A stretch of 64,000 bases of DNA, from NCBI RefSeq assembly GCF_021341665.1, contig NZ_JAJTTH010000005.1, positions 62,001 to 126,000 on the forward strand. Direction: 5' to 3'. Positions within the stretch are counted from its first letter, which is position 1, and every line of letters starts with the position of its first letter. Positions 41,179 to 49,560 of the stretch are shown here, piece by piece. The translations under genes and the position numbers were made by a program. The notes under the pieces were generated by a model that saw only the letters and a program-made list of their open reading frames with translations, did no database searches and was not told the origin of the DNA. This stretch comes from Pseudomonas sp. Au-Pse12. GTDB taxonomy: Bacteria; Pseudomonadota; Gammaproteobacteria; Pseudomonadales; Pseudomonadaceae.

Positions 41179-41484
41179 ATGTCGGTCGTTACAGAAATTT
41201 CCCCGGACGGGCAAAAACTCACGATATCCATCAGAGGGCGTTTCGATTTCGGGCGCCATCAGGAGTTTCGCGAATCCTACGAGCGCCTCAACCGGACGCC
41301 GGAGTCCATCGTGGTGGACCTCAAGGAAGCCACCTACCTCGACAGTTCGGCCCTGGGCATGCTGCTGTTGTTGCGTGACCACGCAGGCGGCGACAATGCC
41401 GATGTCCGGGTGATCAACAGCAACTCGGACGTGCGCAAGATTCTCGCCATTTCCAACTTCGACAAGCTTTTCGACATCAGTTGA
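41179..41484 (+). CDS. hsbA: Anti-sigma factor antagonist HsbA (STAS domain)
   Basis: HsbA is the STAS-domain output protein of the HptB pathway. In P. aeruginosa it binds FlgM when unphosphorylated and the diguanylate cyclase HsbD when phosphorylated, switching between motility and biofilm. The 101-residue protein has the STAS signature with the phosphorylatable serine at S56 (YLDSSALGMLLLL; D55-S56-S57). An ATG follows AAGGAAG. The next gene encodes its kinase/phosphatase, HsbR. In P. aeruginosa these genes lie by flgM; here they sit between fliJ and fliK. Confidence 0.9.
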   Translation: MSVVTEISPDGQKLTISIRGRFDFGRHQEFRESYERLNRTPESIVVDLKEATYLDSSALGMLLLLRDHAGGDNADVRVINSNSDVRKILAISNFDKLFDIS

Positions 41485-41498
41485 GCGGTAGGCAGTCG

Positions 41499-43196
41499 AT
41501 GCTCGAGCCCCTGTGTGTGCTGATCGCCGAAGACGGCGCGGCGGACCGTATGCTGCTGTCCAGCATTATCCGGCGTCATGGTCATCAGGTGCTGGCGGCG
41601 AGCAATGGTGCCGAGGCGGTGCAGTTGTTTCAGCAGCAGCGCCCGCACATCGTGCTGATGGACGCGCTGATGCCCGTCATGGACGGGTTCGAGGCTGCCC
41701 GGCAGATCAAGGCCCTGGCCGGCGAGAGCCTGGTGCCGATCATTTTTCTCACGTCCCTGAGTGGGGGCGAGGCGCTGGCCCACTGCCTTGAGGCGGGCGG
41801 TGACGACTTTCTGGCCAAGCCCTATAACCCGGTGGTGCTGGGCGCCAAGATCAACGCCATGGATCGCCTGCGGCGCCTGCAGGAAACCGTTCTGCGCCAG
41901 CGCGACCAGATCACCCGTCACCACGATTACCTGCTCAACGAGCAGCGGGTAGCCAAGGCGGTGTTCGATAAGGTTGCCCATTCCGGCTGCCTGGATGCGC
42001 CGAATATCCGTTACCTGCAATCGCCCTATGCACTGTTCAACGGTGATTTGCTGCTGGCGGCCCATACCCCGGCGGGTGACATGCATGTGCTGCTTGGCGA
42101 CTTTACCGGTCACGGGCTGCCGGCGGCGGTAGGTGCCATGCCTTTGGCTGAGGTGTTCTATGGCATGACCGCCAAGGGGTACGGCCTGCCGGAAACCCTG
42201 CGGGAGATGAATGCCAAGCTCAAGCGCATCCTGCCGGTGGACATGTTCTGTTGCGCCACCTTGTTGTGCCTGAGTGTTCAGCGCAATGCGGTCGAGGTGT
42301 GGAATGGCGGCATGCCCGAGGGCTATCTGTACCGGCAGGCGAGTGGTACGCGAACGCCGCTGGTCGCTCGTCATCTGCCTCTTGGGGTGTTGAGTGCCGA
42401 GGCCTTCGAGGACCGTACCGAAGTGTTTCCCATGGCGCCGGGGGATCGGGTGTTCCTGCTGTCGGATGGGGTGATCGATACCTGCAACGCCGAGGATGAG
42501 CTGTTTGGCGTTGAGCGCTTGCACCAGGTGTTCGCCGCCAATCGCCAGGAGGCGCTGCTGTTCGAAGAGATACAGCAGGCCCTGGAGCGGTTCGGTGGCG
42601 GTGCCCGAGACGATGTGAGCATGGTTGAAGTGGGCTTGCCGGAGTGTCCCCGGTTGACGCCGCCGGCCGTGGTGTATTCGGACAGCGGCCAATCCTGCCC
42701 CCTGGACTGGTCGGTGAGTTTCGAGTTTCGCGCCGCCACCCTCAAGCGTTTCAACCCCTTGCCGTATCTGCTCCAGCTGTTGCTTGAAGTGCATGGCCTG
42801 CGCTCCCAGAGCGGTGCCCTGTACAGCGTGCTGGCGGAGCTCTATTCCAATGCCCTGGAGCATGGCGTGCTCAAGCTCGACTCCCGGCTCAAGCGTGATG
42901 CCGAGGGCTTTACCCGTTACTACCGCGAGCGCTCGGCGAGGCTGGCGCAGTTGCAGGAAGGCTACGTTCGCGTGCATCTGCACGTGCAGCCGCAGGGAAC
43001 GGGAGGGCGCCTGGTGGTGCGGGTCGAGGACAGTGGCGAGGGGTTTGATGTTGCCACGGTCCTGGCGCGGCCCAATGACCTCGGGCGCTTGTCGGGGCGT
43101 GGCGTCAGCCTGATCCGGCAGATGAGTCGGCAGGCCGAGTGGGCGGACGATGGACGCAGTGTCTGCGTGGAGTTTTCTTGGGAGGCTCTGGCATAA
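41499..43196 (+). CDS. hsbR: Response regulator with PP2C phosphatase and HATPase domains, HsbR
   Basis: HsbR receives phosphate from HptB and controls HsbA phosphorylation. The 565-residue protein has a receiver domain (residues 1 to about 125, D55 in IVLMDALMPVMDG, K in FLAKPYNPV) and a SpoIIE-type PP2C phosphatase (about 165-375, GDFTGHGLPAAVGAMP, LLSDGVIDTCNAEDELFG, ARDDVSMVEV). A C-terminal HATPase anti-sigma-kinase-like domain follows (about 400-565, LAELYSNALEHGVL, VEDSGEGFD, GRGVSLIRQM). ATG 41499 is preferred; a TTG at 41481 overlapping the hsbA stop has no ribosome-binding site. Confidence 0.9.
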   Translation: MLEPLCVLIAEDGAADRMLLSSIIRRHGHQVLAASNGAEAVQLFQQQRPHIVLMDALMPVMDGFEAARQIKALAGESLVPIIFLTSLSGGEALAHCLEAGGDDFLAKPYNPVVLGAKINAMDRLRRLQETVLRQRDQITRHHDYLLNEQRVAKAVFDKVAHSGCLDAPNIRYLQSPYALFNGDLLLAAHTPAGDMHVLLGDFTGHGLPAAVGAMPLAEVFYGMTAKGYGLPETLREMNAKLKRILPVDMFCCATLLCLSVQRNAVEVWNGGMPEGYLYRQASGTRTPLVARHLPLGVLSAEAFEDRTEVFPMAPGDRVFLLSDGVIDTCNAEDELFGVERLHQVFAANRQEALLFEEIQQALERFGGGARDDVSMVEVGLPECPRLTPPAVVYSDSGQSCPLDWSVSFEFRAATLKRFNPLPYLLQLLLEVHGLRSQSGALYSVLAELYSNALEHGVLKLDSRLKRDAEGFTRYYRERSARLAQLQEGYVRVHLHVQPQGTGGRLVVRVEDSGEGFDVATVLARPNDLGRLSGRGVSLIRQMSRQAEWADDGRSVCVEFSWEALA

Positions 43197-43226
43197 TTCC
43201 CGGGTTCTTGATCAAGGAGTGAACAA

Positions 43227-43571
43227 GTGGCTGAGATTCATCTGGACCACACGGTGCTCAATGCTTTGCAGGAAGTCATGGAGGATGAATATCCCGTGCT
43301 GCTGGATACCTTCGTCTGTGACTCCGAGGAGCGCGTGCGCCTGCTGCATAAGTCCGAAGATGCGATTTTGCTGGTAGCCACCGCCCACAGCCTCAAGGGC
43401 AGCAGCAGTAACATGGGCGCCACCCGTCTGGCTGAGCTCTGTCACCAGCTGGAGGTGCGCGCCGGGCAGTCGGCCACTGATGGCATTCGCCAACTGGTGG
43501 GTGAGATCGATGGCGAGTTCGCTATTGTCCGGCGCTTGTGCGAGCAGGAACTGCAGCGCTTTCACTGTTGA
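43227..43571 (+). CDS. hptB: Histidine phosphotransfer protein HptB
   Basis: HptB relays phosphate from hybrid kinases (in P. aeruginosa RetS, PA1611, SagS and ErcS') to HsbR, linking the Gac/Rsm network to motility. The 114-residue product is a single Hpt helical bundle with the phosphorylated His at H54 in TAHSLKGSSSNMGATRL. The start is GTG 43227, preceded by AAGGAG with good spacing. It follows hsbR by 30 bases, completing the hsbA-hsbR-hptB set. Confidence 0.92.
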   Translation: MAEIHLDHTVLNALQEVMEDEYPVLLDTFVCDSEERVRLLHKSEDAILLVATAHSLKGSSSNMGATRLAELCHQLEVRAGQSATDGIRQLVGEIDGEFAIVRRLCEQELQRFHC

Positions 43572-43603
43572 GAAGCCATTTTTTATCAGCGGGTTGGTGA
43601 AAC

Positions 43604-43619
43604 TGGCTCGGCCCTTGCA
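43604..43619 (+). promoter_or_regulatory. Sigma54 promoter of fliK
   Basis: TGGCTCGGCCCTTGCA matches TGGCAC-N5-TTGCA with one difference (T for A) and has GG and GC ten bases apart. It lies 33 bases after the hptB stop and 51 bases before the fliK start. Confidence 0.72.
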
Positions 43620-43669
43620 TTCAAGTCTCACAACTGTACCCATGATCCCCGTGCAGCGGAGACTGTCCC

Positions 43670-45097
43670 ATGGCTGTTACCCCTAATTCGCTTTTTCAGG
43701 CCACTGCCCAGGCCAGCGCTAAGTCCAAGACTCAAGCGGCCCCTGCCAGCCCCCTGGCAAGCGTTGCCGAGCCTGGGGACAAGGCTTCCAGCTTTGCGCA
43801 GCTGTATGCCAAGGAGTCCCAGAGCAAGCCGCAAGCCAGGCTCCCGAGTGTTGCCGACAACTCGCCCAAGCCGGTGCGCGACAAGCCTGGCGACAACAGC
43901 CCGAAGAGGGATGTCAGCAACGACTCGTCTGCCGCGCCGCAGCCAGCGGTTGCCGATAGCGGCAAATCCTTGCCTGCCGACAAGCCGGCGAGCAGCGACA
44001 ACAAAACGGCGTCCACGGACACCAGCAAGTCGACGGATACCAGTAAGTCGACGGATACCGCGCAAACCGATACCCCGCCGCCCAGCGATCCGGTGCTCGA
44101 TCCGAGCCTGGTGCAGCTAACCCCGCCAGCGCCTGTGGTGCCCGCTGAAGCGCTGCCCGCGACGCCGGAGCCCGTGCCGGTGCCAGCGCCTCAGGTCGAG
44201 GCGGCGCCCGCTGTGCCGGTGCCGGCAATCGCTGCCGCCATCGTCGCGCCAGCCCCCGAGCCCGCCAAGCCGGAGTTCGACCCCGAGGCCGATCCCCTGG
44301 ATGCCTTGCCGGCAGTGCGCCTGGCCATGGAGCAGGGTGGCCACGTATCGGCAACCAGCCAGGCCCAGCCGAAGGCCGCGCCGAGCAGTGCCGGCAACGA
44401 GGGGCAGTTGGCCTCGGTGCAGAACTTCGCCAATGGCATGCTCGGCATGCTTGAGCAGCAGGCCGGCAAGGGCGGCACCGAGCAGGGTAGTGAGAAGGCC
44501 TTTACCGGGCTGATCACTGAGGGCCTGAAGGATCTCAAGGGTGCCTCCAGCGACACCCGTGTGGATGACTTCGCCAATCGCCTGGCGGCACTGACTCAGG
44601 CGGCGACCCCCAAGACCGCCAACGCGGTCCCGGTCAACCAGCCTCTGGCCATGCACCAGAGCGGCTGGACCGAGGAGGTGGTCAACCGGGTGATGTACCT
44701 GTCCAGCACCAACCTCAAGTCGGCGGATATTCAGTTGCAACCGGCCGAGCTCGGGCGCCTGGACATTCGCGTGCACATGATTCCCGACCAGCAGACCCAG
44801 GTCACCTTCATGAGTGCCCATGCCGGGGTTCGCGAAGCCCTGGAAGGGCAGATGCACCGCATGCGCGACATGTTCAACCAGCAGGGCCTGGGGCAGGTGG
44901 ATGTCAACGTGTCCGATCAGTCCCGTGGCTGGCAGGGCCAGGAGCAGGCGCAACAGGAACAGAATCGCCGCAGCGGTTCCAGCACCAGCGGTGGGCGCCG
45001 GGACGCTGGCGATGACGAGTCGTCTCCGGCCGTGGCAGAAGTGCAGGCTCCGGTACAGACCGTGATTGGTAGTAGTGCCGTCGACTACTACGCTTGA
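43670..45097 (+). CDS. fliK: Flagellar hook-length control protein FliK
   Basis: FliK measures hook length and switches export specificity through FlhB. The 475-residue product has a long low-complexity N-terminal ruler (Ala/Pro/Ser/Lys-rich, residues 1 to about 320). The conserved C-terminal switch domain follows: VMYLSSTNLKSADIQLQPAELG, read across it, LDIRVHMIPDQQTQVTF, HAGVREALEGQMHRMRDMF. The start is 51 bases after a sigma54-type promoter. A short tandem repeat lies in the ruler (listed separately). It is followed by a 190-base gap holding a hairpin and the fliL promoter. Confidence 0.93.
   Translation: MAVTPNSLFQATAQASAKSKTQAAPASPLASVAEPGDKASSFAQLYAKESQSKPQARLPSVADNSPKPVRDKPGDNSPKRDVSNDSSAAPQPAVADSGKSLPADKPASSDNKTASTDTSKSTDTSKSTDTAQTDTPPPSDPVLDPSLVQLTPPAPVVPAEALPATPEPVPVPAPQVEAAPAVPVPAIAAAIVAPAPEPAKPEFDPEADPLDALPAVRLAMEQGGHVSATSQAQPKAAPSSAGNEGQLASVQNFANGMLGMLEQQAGKGGTEQGSEKAFTGLITEGLKDLKGASSDTRVDDFANRLAALTQAATPKTANAVPVNQPLAMHQSGWTEEVVNRVMYLSSTNLKSADIQLQPAELGRLDIRVHMIPDQQTQVTFMSAHAGVREALEGQMHRMRDMFNQQGLGQVDVNVSDQSRGWQGQEQAQQEQNRRSGSSTSGGRRDAGDDESSPAVAEVQAPVQTVIGSSAVDYYA
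44015..44059 (+). repeat. 18-base tandem repeat within fliK
   Basis: Two copies of an 18-base unit (44015-44032, 44033-44050; two base differences) plus a half copy encode TDTSKS-TDTSKS-TDT. It lies in the low-complexity ruler region, where copy-number change would alter length in six-residue steps without a frameshift. Confidence 0.85.
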
Positions 45098-45135
45098 CCC
45101 GTGTCGGGGCCGGCTCCCGGTCCCCGCGTTGATCC

Positions 45136-45167
45136 CTGCGGTGCAACGGTAATCGGTTGCCCCGCAG
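45136..45167. repeat. Hairpin in the fliK-fliL gap
   Basis: CTGCGG-T-GCAAC pairs with GTTGC-C-CCGCAG with one internal mismatch and an eight-base loop. No T run follows. It lies 38 bases after fliK and 55 bases before the fliL promoter; a GC-rich imperfect hairpin also lies at about 45112-45127. They may slow or end fliK transcription. Confidence 0.5.
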
Positions 45168-45221
45168 GTTTCCCCTCGCAACATTGCCCTTCGCTGTTCA
45201 TCCCGGTCTTTCTGACAAATC

Positions 45222-45237
45222 TGGCATAACACTTGCT
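45222..45237 (+). promoter_or_regulatory. Sigma54 promoter of the fliL operon
   Basis: TGGCATAACACTTGCT matches TGGCAC-N5-TTGCW except for T at the sixth base; GG and GC spacing is exact. It is 51 bases upstream of fliL and should drive fliLMNOPQR-flhB. Confidence 0.82.
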
Positions 45238-45287
45238 CTTGCCTTGCCGTGCGACTGTGAACCCCCGAATAGTGACGGATTATTGGC

Positions 45288-45788
45288 ATGGCGAAGAGCG
45301 AAGCAGCAGAGAAACCCACCGCAGGGAAAAGCAAACTCAAGCTTATCCTGTTGATTGTCCTGGCGTTGTTGCTGGCCATCGGCCTGTCGGTCGGCGCCAC
45401 CTGGTACTTCATGCACAGCTCCCAGAGCAAGCCCGCGCCGGCAGCGGAAACCGTCAGCAACGTCAAGCCAGCGGCGATCTACGAGCCCATGGCTCCGGCC
45501 TTCGTTGCCAACTACACGCAGAACGGTCGGCAGCGCTACATGCAGGTGAGCATTACCCTGCTGGCGCGTAACCAGGCTGATCTGGACGCGCTGAAAGTGC
45601 ACATGCCGGTTATTCGCAACAACCTGGTGATGCTCTTCTCCGGACAGAATTTCGACACCCTGGCGACCCCGGTCGGCCAGGAAATGCTTCGCCAGAAGGC
45701 CACGGCCAGCGTCCAGGAAGTGGCGCAGAAAGAGGTCGGCAAAGTGGTGGTCGAGCAGTTGCTCTTTACTAACTTCGTACTGCAGTAG
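45288..45788 (+). CDS. fliL: Flagellar basal body-associated protein FliL
   Basis: FliL is a single-pass inner-membrane protein that surrounds the stators and supports torque. The 166-residue product has a short basic cytoplasmic N terminus, a membrane helix at about 19-40 (LILLIVLALLLAIGLSVGA) and a periplasmic stomatin-like domain (YEPMAPAFVANYTQNGRQR, RYMQVSITLLARN and a C-terminal VVVEQLLFTNFVLQ). It leads the fliLMNOPQR operon behind a sigma54 promoter; fliM starts 9 bases after its stop. Confidence 0.95.
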   Translation: MAKSEAAEKPTAGKSKLKLILLIVLALLLAIGLSVGATWYFMHSSQSKPAPAAETVSNVKPAAIYEPMAPAFVANYTQNGRQRYMQVSITLLARNQADLDALKVHMPVIRNNLVMLFSGQNFDTLATPVGQEMLRQKATASVQEVAQKEVGKVVVEQLLFTNFVLQ

Positions 45789-45797
45789 GAACACGAC

Positions 45798-46766
45798 ATG
45801 GCCGTGCAGGACCTGCTGTCCCAGGATGAGATCGACGCGCTGCTGCATGGCGTCGACGATGGTCTGGTACAGACCGAACACGCTGCCGAGCCCGGCAGTG
45901 TCAAAAGCTACGACCTGACCAGTCAGGATCGCATCGTCCGTGGACGCATGCCGACCCTGGAAATGATCAACGAGCGTTTTGCCCGCTACACCCGTATTAG
46001 CATGTTCAACATGCTGCGCCGTTCGGCGGACGTGGCGGTGGGTGGCGTGCAGGTCATGAAATTCGGCGAGTACGTGCACTCGCTGTACGTGCCCACCAGC
46101 CTCAACCTGGTGAAGATCAAGCCGCTGCGCGGCACGGCGCTGTTCATCCTTGACGCCAAGCTGGTGTTCAAGCTGGTGGACAACTTCTTCGGTGGCGACG
46201 GCCGCCACGCCAAGATCGAAGGGCGTGAGTTCACCCCCACCGAGTTGCGGGTGGTGCGCATGGTGCTGGAGCAGGCCTTCGTCGACCTGAAGGAAGCCTG
46301 GCAGGCGATCATGCCGGTCAACTTCGAGTACATAAACTCCGAAGTGAACCCGGCCATGGCCAACATCGTCGGCCCCAGCGAAGCCATTGTGGTATCGACC
46401 TTCCATATCGAGCTCGATGGCGGTGGCGGCGACCTGCACGTGACCATGCCGTATTCGATGATCGAACCGATCCGCGAAATGCTCGACGCCGGCTTCCAGT
46501 CCGACCTGGATGACCAGGACGAGCGCTGGAGCAAGGCCCTGCGCGAGGACGTGCTGGATGTGGCCGTGCCGCTGAGCGCCACCGTGGCCCGTCGCCAGTT
46601 GCGCCTGCGGGACATCCTGCACATGCAGCCGGGCGATGTGATCCCGGTGGAGCTGCCGGAAGACATGATCATGCGCGCCAATGGCGTGCCGTCGTTCAAG
46701 GTCAAGTTGGGTTCCCACAAGGGCAACCTGGCGCTGCAAGTGATCGAGCCGATCGAGCGCCGTTGA
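45798..46766 (+). CDS. fliM: Flagellar motor switch protein FliM
   Basis: FliM is the C-ring protein that binds CheY-phosphate and sets rotation direction. The 322-residue product has the N-terminal CheY-binding peptide LLSQDEIDALLHGV and the middle domain (RMPTLEMINERFARYTRISM, read across it, then the GGDGRH loop). The C-terminal SpoA/FliN-like domain has VPLSATVARRQLRLRDILHM. It is followed by fliN after a 55-base gap and stays within the operon. Confidence 0.97.
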   Translation: MAVQDLLSQDEIDALLHGVDDGLVQTEHAAEPGSVKSYDLTSQDRIVRGRMPTLEMINERFARYTRISMFNMLRRSADVAVGGVQVMKFGEYVHSLYVPTSLNLVKIKPLRGTALFILDAKLVFKLVDNFFGGDGRHAKIEGREFTPTELRVVRMVLEQAFVDLKEAWQAIMPVNFEYINSEVNPAMANIVGPSEAIVVSTFHIELDGGGGDLHVTMPYSMIEPIREMLDAGFQSDLDDQDERWSKALREDVLDVAVPLSATVARRQLRLRDILHMQPGDVIPVELPEDMIMRANGVPSFKVKLGSHKGNLALQVIEPIERR

Positions 46767-46821
46767 GCGGCGCTTCAACCTATTTGCTGTTCAATGAATT
46801 TTTGCCCGTCGAGGACCCATG

Positions 46822-47283
46822 ATGGCTGACGAAATTAACTCCCAGGACGACCAGGCGCTGGCCGACGAGTGGGCTGCTGCGCTGGAAGAGACCGGTGATG
46901 CCGGTCAGGCGGATATCGACGCGCTGTTGGCGGCGGATGAGGGTGCAGCGTCAAGTTCCGGGCGTTTGCAGATGGAAGAGTTCGGCAGCATGCCCAAGAG
47001 CCACGAGCCGGTCACTCTGGACGGCCCCAACCTGGATGTGATTCTGGATATTCCGGTGTCGATCTCCATGGAAGTGGGCAGTACCGATATCAACATCCGC
47101 AACCTGCTGCAGCTCAACCAGGGCTCGGTCATCGAGCTCGACCGCCTGGCCGGCGAACCGCTGGACGTGCTGGTCAACGGCACCCTGATCGCCCACGGCG
47201 AGGTGGTGGTGGTCAACGAGAAGTTCGGTATTCGCCTGACTGACGTGATCAGCCCCAGCGAACGCATCAAGAAGCTGCGCTAA
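46822..47283 (+). CDS. fliN: Flagellar motor switch protein FliN
   Basis: FliN forms the base of the C ring and helps dock export substrates. The 153-residue product has an acidic N terminus (DQALADEWAAALEE) and the SpoA domain (LDVILDIPVSISMEVGSTD, LNQGSVIELDRLAGEPLDV, GEVVVVNEKFGIRLTDV). Two adjacent ATG codons occur at 46819 and 46822; the second has better spacing from GAGGA and gives the usual MADEI start. The stop is immediately followed by the GTG of fliO. Confidence 0.95.
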   Translation: MADEINSQDDQALADEWAAALEETGDAGQADIDALLAADEGAASSSGRLQMEEFGSMPKSHEPVTLDGPNLDVILDIPVSISMEVGSTDINIRNLLQLNQGSVIELDRLAGEPLDVLVNGTLIAHGEVVVVNEKFGIRLTDVISPSERIKKLR

Positions 47284-47727
47284 GTGAGCAAGCTGCTTGG
47301 CATGGCGCTCGCGCTGCCCCTGAGCGCCCTGGCTGCGGAGCCGGCGGCCACCGCCGCGGTGGTGGCGGCCGCGCCGGCAACGGGCAGTGTCAGTGGCCAG
47401 TTGACCCAACTGGTGCTGGGCTTGCTGCTGGTGATCGGCTTGATCTTCTTTCTTGCCTGGCTGTTGCGCCGGGTGCAGCAGGCCGGTCCTGCCGGCAAGG
47501 GCCAGGTGATTGAACTGATCGGTTCCCGGGCCCTGGGCCCGCGAGATCGCCTGGTGCTGGTGCAAGTGGGCAGCGAGCAGATTCTGCTCGGCCTGACCCC
47601 GGGCACCATCACCCCGTTGCATGTACTCAAAGAGCCGGTGCAGGTGCCCAGTGCCGAGCAGGCGACGCCCGAGTTCGCCCAGCGCCTGATGGAGCTGTTG
47701 GGCAAGGACCAGAAGGATAAGAAGTAA
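47284..47727 (+). CDS. fliO: Flagellar biosynthesis protein FliO
   Basis: FliO is a small membrane protein needed for stable assembly of the FliP export-gate ring. The 147-residue product has an N-terminal signal-like segment (residues 3-18, ending ALAAEP), a membrane helix at about 39-60 ([20 protein letters not shown]) and a cytoplasmic FliO domain ([29 protein letters not shown]). The start is GTG 47284, with no bases between it and the fliN stop. It overlaps fliP by one base (TAATG). Confidence 0.93.
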   Translation: MSKLLGMALALPLSALAAEPAATAAVVAAAPATGSVSGQLTQLVLGLLLVIGLIFFLAWLLRRVQQAGPAGKGQVIELIGSRALGPRDRLVLVQVGSEQILLGLTPGTITPLHVLKEPVQVPSAEQATPEFAQRLMELLGKDQKDKK

Positions 47728-48476
47728 TGCCGTTGCGCATCATCTTGACGTTGGCCCTGATGCTGGCGGCGCCGCTGGCGTTGGCCGCGGACCCGTTGTC
47801 GATCCCGGCGATCACCCTTGGCACCAACGCCAGCGGCCAGCAAGAGTACTCGGTCAGCCTGCAGATCCTGCTGATCATGACCGCGCTGAGCTTCATTCCG
47901 GCGTTCGTCATGCTGATGACCAGCTTCACCCGGATCATCATCGTCTTCTCGATCCTGCGTCAGGCCCTGGGCCTGCAGCAGACCCCATCGAACCAGATCC
48001 TCACCGGCATGGCGCTGTTCCTCACCATGTTCATCATGGCGCCGGTATTCGATCGGGTGAACCAGGACGCCTTGCAGCCTTACCTGGCGGAAAAGCTCAC
48101 CGCCCAGGATGCCGTGGCCAAGGCCCAGGTGCCGATCAAGGACTTCATGCTGGCGCAGACCCGCAGCAGTGACCTGGAGCTGTTCATGCGCCTGTCCAAG
48201 CGCACCGACATCGCCAGCCCCGACCAGGCGCCGCTGACCATCCTGGTGCCGGCCTTCGTCACCTCCGAGCTCAAGACCGCGTTCCAGATCGGCTTCATGA
48301 TCTTCATTCCGTTCCTGATCATCGATCTGGTGGTGGCCAGTGTGCTGATGGCCATGGGCATGATGATGCTCTCGCCCCTGATCATTTCCCTGCCATTCAA
48401 GATCATGCTGTTCGTCCTCGTGGACGGCTGGGCGTTGATCATTGGCACCCTGGCGGGCAGTTTTGGTGGTGTTTAA
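47727..48476 (+). CDS. fliP: Flagellar export gate protein FliP
   Basis: FliP forms the core of the export gate with FliQ and FliR. The 249-residue product has a cleavable N-terminal signal ([21 protein letters not shown]) typical of FliP. Four membrane helices include [20 protein letters not shown] (read across it), the [21 protein letters not shown] segment and the conserved [19 protein letters not shown] near the end. It is directly coupled to fliO. Confidence 0.97.
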   Translation: MPLRIILTLALMLAAPLALAADPLSIPAITLGTNASGQQEYSVSLQILLIMTALSFIPAFVMLMTSFTRIIIVFSILRQALGLQQTPSNQILTGMALFLTMFIMAPVFDRVNQDALQPYLAEKLTAQDAVAKAQVPIKDFMLAQTRSSDLELFMRLSKRTDIASPDQAPLTILVPAFVTSELKTAFQIGFMIFIPFLIIDLVVASVLMAMGMMMLSPLIISLPFKIMLFVLVDGWALIIGTLAGSFGGV

Positions 48477-48500
48477 AACCTTGTTTGCGGGTGATCGACA

Positions 48501-48770
48501 ATGACTCCAGAAGTCGCGGTAGACCTGTTTCGCGAAGCGCTCTGGCTGACCACCATGATGGTGGCGGTGCTGGTGGTGCCGAGCCTGCTGGTGGGTTTGA
48601 TGGTGGCCATGTTCCAGGCGGCCACGCAGATCAACGAACAGACCCTGAGCTTCCTGCCGCGCTTGCTGGTGATGCTGGTGACCCTGATTGTCGCCGGCCC
48701 CTGGCTGGTGCAAACCTTCATGGAATACATCCGCCAGCTGTACGGCAGTATTCCGCAGTTGATCGGCTGA
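48501..48770 (+). CDS. fliQ: Flagellar export gate protein FliQ
   Basis: FliQ is a small two-helix membrane protein of the export gate. The 89-residue product has helices at about 15-40 (ALWLTTMMVAVLVVPSLLVGL read across) and 52-72 (PRLLVMLVTLIVAGPWLVQ), linked by the conserved AATQINEQTLSFLP. It lies 24 bases after fliP and 4 bases before fliR. Confidence 0.97.
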   Translation: MTPEVAVDLFREALWLTTMMVAVLVVPSLLVGLMVAMFQAATQINEQTLSFLPRLLVMLVTLIVAGPWLVQTFMEYIRQLYGSIPQLIG

Positions 48771-48774
48771 GCCG

Positions 48775-49557
48775 ATGTCCCTGCTGGCGTTGACCGATAC
48801 CCAGATCAGTACCTGGGTGGCGAGCTTCATGTTGCCGCTGTTCCGGGTCACCTCGTTGCTGATGGTGATGCCGATCTTTGGTACCACCCTGGTGCCGCGG
48901 CGGGTGCGCTTGTACTTTGCGCTGGCGATCACCGTGGTGATAGCGCCAGGGCTGCCGCCCATGCCCGAGGTGCACGCGCTGGATCTCAGCGGCCTGTTGC
49001 TGATCGCCGAGCAGATCCTGATTGGCGCGGTGCTGGGGTTTTCCCTGCAGCTGTTCTTCCAGGCCTTCGTGGTCGCCGGGCAGATCGTGGCGATCCAGAT
49101 GGGCATGGGCTTCGCCTCCATGGTCGACCCCACCAACGGCGTTTCGGTGGCGGTGATCGGGCAGTTCTTCACCATGCTGGTGAGCCTGCTGTTCCTGGCC
49201 ATGAACGGCCACCTGGTGGTGTTCGAGGTGTTGACCGAGAGCTTTACCACCTTGCCGGTGGGCGGCGGCCTGATGGTCAATCATTACTGGGAGCTGGCGG
49301 GCAAGCTCGGCTGGGTGCTGGGGGCGGCCTTGTTGCTGGTATTGCCGGCGATTACCGCGTTGCTGGTGGTGAATATCGCCTTTGGTGTCATGACCCGCGC
49401 CGCGCCGCAGTTGAACATCTTCTCCATCGGTTTTCCCCTGACCCTGGTGCTGGGCATGGGCATTGTCTGGATCAGCCTGGCTGACATTCTCAATCAGTAT
49501 CAACCGCTGGCCTCCGAGGCTTTGCAGTTTTTACGCGAACTGGCAAAGGCGCGCTAA
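48775..49557 (+). CDS. fliR: Flagellar export gate protein FliR
   Basis: FliR completes the FliPQR export gate in the inner membrane. The 260-residue product has about six hydrophobic segments. It has the family motifs PLFRVTSLLMVMPIFGT, VPRRVRLYFALAI, GFSLQLFFQAFVVAGQIV and MGMGFASMVDP, and ends with FSIGFPLTLVLGMGI. It begins 4 bases after fliQ and is followed by flhB after 3 bases. Confidence 0.97.
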   Translation: MSLLALTDTQISTWVASFMLPLFRVTSLLMVMPIFGTTLVPRRVRLYFALAITVVIAPGLPPMPEVHALDLSGLLLIAEQILIGAVLGFSLQLFFQAFVVAGQIVAIQMGMGFASMVDPTNGVSVAVIGQFFTMLVSLLFLAMNGHLVVFEVLTESFTTLPVGGGLMVNHYWELAGKLGWVLGAALLLVLPAITALLVVNIAFGVMTRAAPQLNIFSIGFPLTLVLGMGIVWISLADILNQYQPLASEALQFLRELAKAR

Positions 49558-49560
49558 GCC

